DNA from: Lithospermum erythrorhizon
Lineage: Eukaryota; Streptophyta; Magnoliopsida; Boraginales; Boraginaceae
NCBI GenBank assembly: GCA_019722365.1
Contig: JADFUC010002241.1
Coordinates: forward strand, 1 to 64,000
DNA length: 64,000 bases
Direction: 5' to 3'
The translations under genes were made by a program, and so were the position numbers. Shown here in pieces: positions 58,831-64,000 of this stretch. Within the stretch, counting starts at the first letter, position 1, and each line of letters begins with the position of its first letter. Under the pieces are notes generated by a model. That model was not told the DNA's origin. It was given only the letters and a program-made list of their open reading frames with translations, and made no database searches.

Positions 58831-59698
58831 TATCCGCCCCAGGCCGGGCCACCGAGCAATGGTAAATCATTATAATCCTAACAATGAAGTCACCAAACCG
58901 ATGGATCTAATTCATATTTTAAAAAACTATTCAAGCCATCCAAAATTTGATTTGCATTAATATTAAGCTCAAATAATAACAAGCTTTTAAAATTTTACAA
59001 TCCATCAGGTGATATCTAAACCAACCAACCAACTCCATATATATATACACAACATATCCTAATACATGGTAATGTCAAAAAGGCTACAAAAGAGAATAAG
59101 TACTATACTGTAATACAAAGTACAATCGCCGACAAGTGCTAAAGTTTGAAAAATAAAGCAATACAACAATAAAAAATGAGACAACACATCAAAAATCGGG
59201 GATCAAGTGAGGATCCTCACCACCCGATGCTCACCTAGCCACTGAACAAAACTCTCTCTAAACAACCTCTTGGCTCAACCGCGATGTCAACCTGCTACAA
59301 TAAAAATGCCGCCTATAGCTTAAAAAAAAGCGGTGTGTCGCTAAACCAGTGGTCACTTAACACGGGGCGAACTTACCACATGGAACGAGGATGCATAATA
59401 TTATAATAGTCAATATGAATAAATACGTGATATATCCGTGGGACGTCTAATAAAGTCATACTACCCAATAAAGCTCATAAGTACAATAAGATTCCAAAGA
59501 AGGTCTCTGTGCATAACATGTTAAGATATAATGTAAGTGTCCTACAAGCACACATTCACCCAGAATAAAATCACGTAGACTCAACATCGACTATACCCTA
59601 CCATCACCTTCTATCTCTCATATCTCCACAAGTATACCAACCTCTAACGCGATATGCTCAATCCGCCTACCTCAAGAATGGATCAACCGGCTAATAAA

Positions 59699-59950
59699 CA
59701 CCGCTCTTATACCGAAGTATATGCTGGCTGCAAACCGCACAGCTTATACCGTAGTATGGGCCAGACAATGCAATACATCAAAGTGATCATAAAGACTATA
59801 CCGCCTTATACCGTAGTATAAGGCCAAACTGCTACGCCTATACTGTAGTATGTGGGCCACACCGACAATGTAATACCAAAGAAAGTGATCAAAGAGTCAT
59901 ACCGCTCTTATACTGTAGTATAAGGCCAATACGCTTCACATATCCTCGCA
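59699..59950. repeat. ~101-bp tandem repeat with hairpin half-units
   Basis: Units begin near 59699, 59799 and 59900. Each ~50-bp half has CCGC..CTTATACCGTAGTAT..GGCC. Two halves are perfect hairpins: GCCTTATAC and GTATAAGGC around CGTA (59803-59824), and CTTATAC and GTATAAG around TGTA (59907-59924). The other halves keep the TATAC..GTA core, with changes in one arm. Confidence 0.75.
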
Positions 59951-60032
59951 AGGAAGGAGTAGTCACCTAACCCCTAATCATCCCAACATATCAATACGCC
60001 TAAAACATCTCTGGCTACAATCAGAAATATAC

Positions 60033-60145
60033 AATCGCCGACAAGGCCACGTAAATACATAAGTGCCGACAAGGCCACGTAACAACAGCTGCTTTGACAA
60101 GGCCAATGTGAATACAATGTCACAAGGCCACGTAAATCGTAAATA
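60033..60145. repeat. ~28-bp minisatellite, four copies
   Basis: GACAAGGCCACGTA or its variants start at about 60040, 60068, 60096 and 60120 (spacings 28, 28, about 25). It lies about 80 bp after the 101-bp array and shares GGCC words with it; both may belong to the same LTR-type repeat. Confidence 0.7.
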
Positions 60146-63100
60146 TGTTGGGAGTTCAAGCTATTACTTACCTCAAGCAATCTCCTTTCAACGCCGTTAA
60201 TATAATCACATAAATTTATCACGTGGTCACACAATTGAATCACACATACCACAACAATTATAATATATCATTCCTCTCACATAATCATAAATTAATAAAT
60301 GACATGTACATCATTCCTACATAATCATGTAAATACCACAATAACATGTTCACACAATTTAAAGTAAAAAGAGGTAAAGTAACACCGCTGTAGAGGGCAC
60401 TCACCTCCTCGAAGTTAGCTAAATACCAAAACTTCCTCAAGGACACAATCAAGGTAATTGGTCCCCTACCACGATCAACGCCAACAAAAACACCCGTAGT
60501 ATAATCAAAACCTACTACACAGCCTCGCGCTCTAGAAGATAATACTAAATTCTTAGTAACTATTTCAAGCGGTCTAAAATGACGGATAAACAACGAATAA
60601 ATAACCTGGCCGGATGTACAACCCAATCGATCTCCCGCTTAGAACAATTCCACCTTATTACTTTTAACATTTATTTTAAATTAACTTGTGTCATTCTAAT
60701 TAACCCTCAAGTCCATAATTAACAACCTATACTCCAAAATATCGATTATAACTCAACTTACAATTCGCACTTTTTCAACCTAACTCCCTTTAATTAATTT
60801 TAAATCACCAATTTAACATCACAACAACTACAATAAGGTCCCAATATAACCTCCTACACATTTAAAGTCTTATAAAAATATCAACCCAAAAAGTCAACCG
60901 AAACCTAGAAAAGTCAACCCGACCATAACATCCCCTAAACGAATTTAAGTCATGAATTCATCACTTATATGTACATCATAGAACCAATAATGCATTTCTA
61001 AGTTTCATCATAAAATTGAATTATGTCAAAAGTGAACCGAAAGTCAACCAATAAAAAATCAACTAAAGTCCCAATTTCTACCTCAAAATCGTAGGAGAAG
61101 ACGTTGTTCTTGCATCAAACAACCTCGAGGATATTTATATGAAAACAAAGTGAAGAAATGGAAGAAATTTTTTGCCTGCTTCATCCAAGGGTTGTATTGA
61201 CAAAACCCGCAGACGAGTTTGTGCCCAAATCAGAATCGAGTTATCGAACGAATTAAATCTATCTAACTTTAACTCGAATTGTCCCCTATTACTAATAAAT
61301 TATAAATGTAATTCGCCCAAATAATTTTACTTAAATAATATTATCATCAAAATTATTTATACTATCTCCTGTCCTGAATTTAAAATTTTAAAATTAATTT
61401 TTTAACGTAACGGGTTATTACGCTTATTTTCTTTTTGGCATTTCTCCTTTTTGTTGCATATTTTTATTTTATCTTTTTTTGCATTTGCTTTGAAATTTTG
61501 TTCATATTATATTTATTTTTTTATTGGAGCCATTTTTAAGTATTATGGTAAAGATATTGTTGGATATACAACCATAATGATATATTTTTGGTTGTTCAAT
61601 TTTTGATGGATTTTTTTCTTTCAAAATTCGATGAAAATAAAAATATGAGCAGAAGTTGGAATTATTATGTTTATCTAAGGAACTGAATTTAAAATAAGCC
61701 CCGAAGCGGCGACACAAATATGGAGTAGGTTAGTTTCAGGACTTCAAAGACATGAATTCGATTTTCTTACCAACACTTTCATGTCGAGTCCGGCCACACA
61801 AGGCTTTCCTAGTGTGATTATACTTAACCGACCGACGTGGTTTCGACGCTTATTACGCCACTCGAAGTCTACTACGCTGCCGCTAAGACTCGACGAAGAG
61901 TGGGCTTATGGTCCCTATTACAAAAGAAATTAAAAAAAAATTAAGAGCAAATTTGGGCATTAATTACATGGATCAGGTGATATAAGGAAAATGAAAAATA
62001 GAAAGACAAAATCGCGCCATAATTTCCGGATACAAAATCTGCTGTAATTTTAAAAAATAATCAAATGACCAATATGCCCATTTTTAAGGACGGTATTTAA
62101 GAAAAATGCTTAAACAGAAAATGGACTCACCTCAACTATAATGTTTTAAGCGTAAGACCATATAATGTCCCATAAATACAAGTAATTCGGAATGATTGCG
62201 TCATCTAATAATAATTGCTTGAAACCCTCTTGAAGTATACTAACATATCATCAAAGTTTATAACTCAAATTGGAATATTCATTTTTGTGGTACATGCTTT
62301 TCCTCTTTCTAATGGTAGTGGGACTCGAATTGTAATGACTTGGAGTGCATAACATAAATCTTTTCTTAGTGCAGAATTGCGTAAGCTTATTGACCGAGTG
62401 GTAGGGTTAATTAGATTGCAACGTCATGTAACGAAATATGAAACATCAATTATTTATAAATTTATTCATAAAAGTTAATCACTAATCTGATGATTCTGAT
62501 CTCCTCAATCTATTTCGGCCTTATCTAGGTCGACAACAAAATACAGTCATTATTCCACTTAATAATACTTTAAGTAAACCTTAATTATTTTTAGATATCA
62601 GGAATATTCTCCACAAATTGGGTTGCTGCGTTTTGTAGGCTCCATTTATATAAATATTTTTTAAATACAGGAACTCACACAAAGGATTACTTAAGCTTTA
62701 TGTCAGTATCAGGAGTCATTTCAATGTGTTTCATCCAACACTAAGACATAAGCAAAATACTAAAATGAAAAAGTGTATAAACGTGAGAGGACGACAGGAG
62801 GTTCTTGAACCCGAATTTGACTTTCGGCTCTCTTTACATAAACGACACTAAAAAATGATAGAATATTTAAAATTAAATGAAAGACTTAAACAAAACTATG
62901 TTCAGTCTTATCCTATCATATATAATATATTAATATTATTACTACATAATAATTAATTTACCTTTTAAAATAATTCTAAACTTTTTTTCGTATATATTAT
63001 TGATAACAATTATAAATTTTACTAACTAATAGAAACAATTATTAATTAATAATTAATTTTACCTTTTATTAAATTTTTTATTGTATCATAGAATATATAT

Positions 63101-64000
63101 TATTAACATATATTAACTAATAGTAGAGCACAAGAAGTCAACGATGCATATCCTAGTTTTACAATATAATCAACCTATCAAGTCCTTAAAAAAAAAAAAT
63201 TAAATTAAAGTTAATAAGAACTTAGTAATATATATAATAATGCATTTAATAAAGACTTGTATAATAATAATTTCAAAAGACTTAGAGACAAAAATACAAA
63301 CAGGGCACAAAAAATACCCTTATAATAGACTTCCTTAAGTATTTTAGTAGTTTCTGCTAATCACTTAGAGGGCGCTTTGAGTAAAAAAAATTAGAAATTC
63401 AAAAAAAAATTATTTTACATTTATTAATGCATATTTTATAGAAAATAAAAACTAAATAACTTAAATTCATATCAAATAAAATATTTATTATTCTCTTACC
63501 ATTACAAAATTACAAATAAAATAAAAAAGTTACACTACCCTAAATTTATTACAAAAATATTAAATTTTACATTAAAAATCGTAAATGCTATAAAAATCCA
63601 TCATTTCCTTCTATCTCCATCATCATTGCCTTCCCTCTTCATCTACAAAGGAGAAATAATAAAGTTGAATACAACTAATATTTTACATCAAAAGATTTTA
63701 AAAAAATCATAACATGCTCTTGACTACCTTAGCATATAATTCAACCTAAAAACAAATCACCAATCAAACAAGTACACTTATCAAAACTAAAATCCACTTA
63801 TAATGAGATTATACTAACTCAGAACATACTCCATCTGTCCAGCTTCAATACTAAATCGGGCTTCTTTAACTTCACCTGCTTTCAATAATTTCATTGTCTG
63901 AATTGATTTTTACCTGAAGTTACAGATTATGTATTACAAATATAATTAACTTAATATAAAAACATGCAACAAAGTACTAGTATGTTTATTACTAGTACAT
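60146..64000. other. AT-rich DNA, no gene recognised
   Basis: 60150-61300 continues the repeat-type DNA, with a 113-codon minus-strand open frame (60285-60626) that has no known domain. From 61300 on the sequence is very AT-rich with dense stops, short homopolymers and no motif I can support. Confidence 0.4.

Noticed and set aside
60033..60145. 28-bp repeats as a possible CRISPR array
   Set aside because: The repeats are head-to-tail without spacers of their own, in plant nuclear DNA with no cas genes. It is a minisatellite.

Overview
The window looks like repeat-rich nuclear DNA of a flowering plant, most likely a eudicot. It has one multi-exon gene with GT-AG introns, AT-rich intergenic DNA, and remains of plant-type Ty1/copia SIRE, Ty3/gypsy Athila-like, hAT, CACTA, SINE and MITE elements. 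Nothing bacterial or organellar was recognised. The species cannot be told from the sequence.

The only convincing host gene is a WAT1-related (nodulin MtN21/EamA, UMAMIT-type) transporter on the + strand at 22131-27508, with seven exons. Six exons are intact, with consensus splice sites. Exon 6 changes reading frame twice, so the gene is probably a recent pseudogene unless these are assembly errors. Its introns hold a Stowaway-like MITE, a SINE with a perfect 23-bp target-site duplication, and a perfect 52-bp tandem duplication.

Layout: 1-10 kb is decayed LTR-type DNA with a ~60-bp repeat near the left edge and a 30-bp minisatellite at 5.7-6.0 kb. An ~87-bp tandem array lies at 10.7-11.04 kb. 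Two small LTR elements without recognisable proteins lie at 13.7-16.5 and 19.4-21.1 kb, with CACTA-type termini at 17.75, 18.79 and 21.66 kb. The transporter follows at 22.1-27.5 kb, then tandem-repeat blocks at 28.1, 28.9-30 and 30.6-31.1 kb and a SINE candidate at 31.1 kb.

From 34.8 to 46.7 kb a minus-strand SIRE-type copia element (gag, integrase, RT, RNase H, candidate env-like ORF) is split within gag by a plus-strand Athila-like LTR element at 41.1-46.0 kb. A dead hAT transposase gene with palindromic subterminal repeats lies at 49.0-52.7 kb, three MITEs at 55.0-56.2 kb, and a tandem-repeat region with hairpin units at 59.7-60.15 kb. The right end is AT-rich and largely featureless.

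I found no convincing new biological system. The best leads are the two frame changes in the transporter, the nested retroelements, the hAT palindromes, the hairpin tandem arrays and the small LTR elements. All similarity statements are by eye; no alignment or database search was run.
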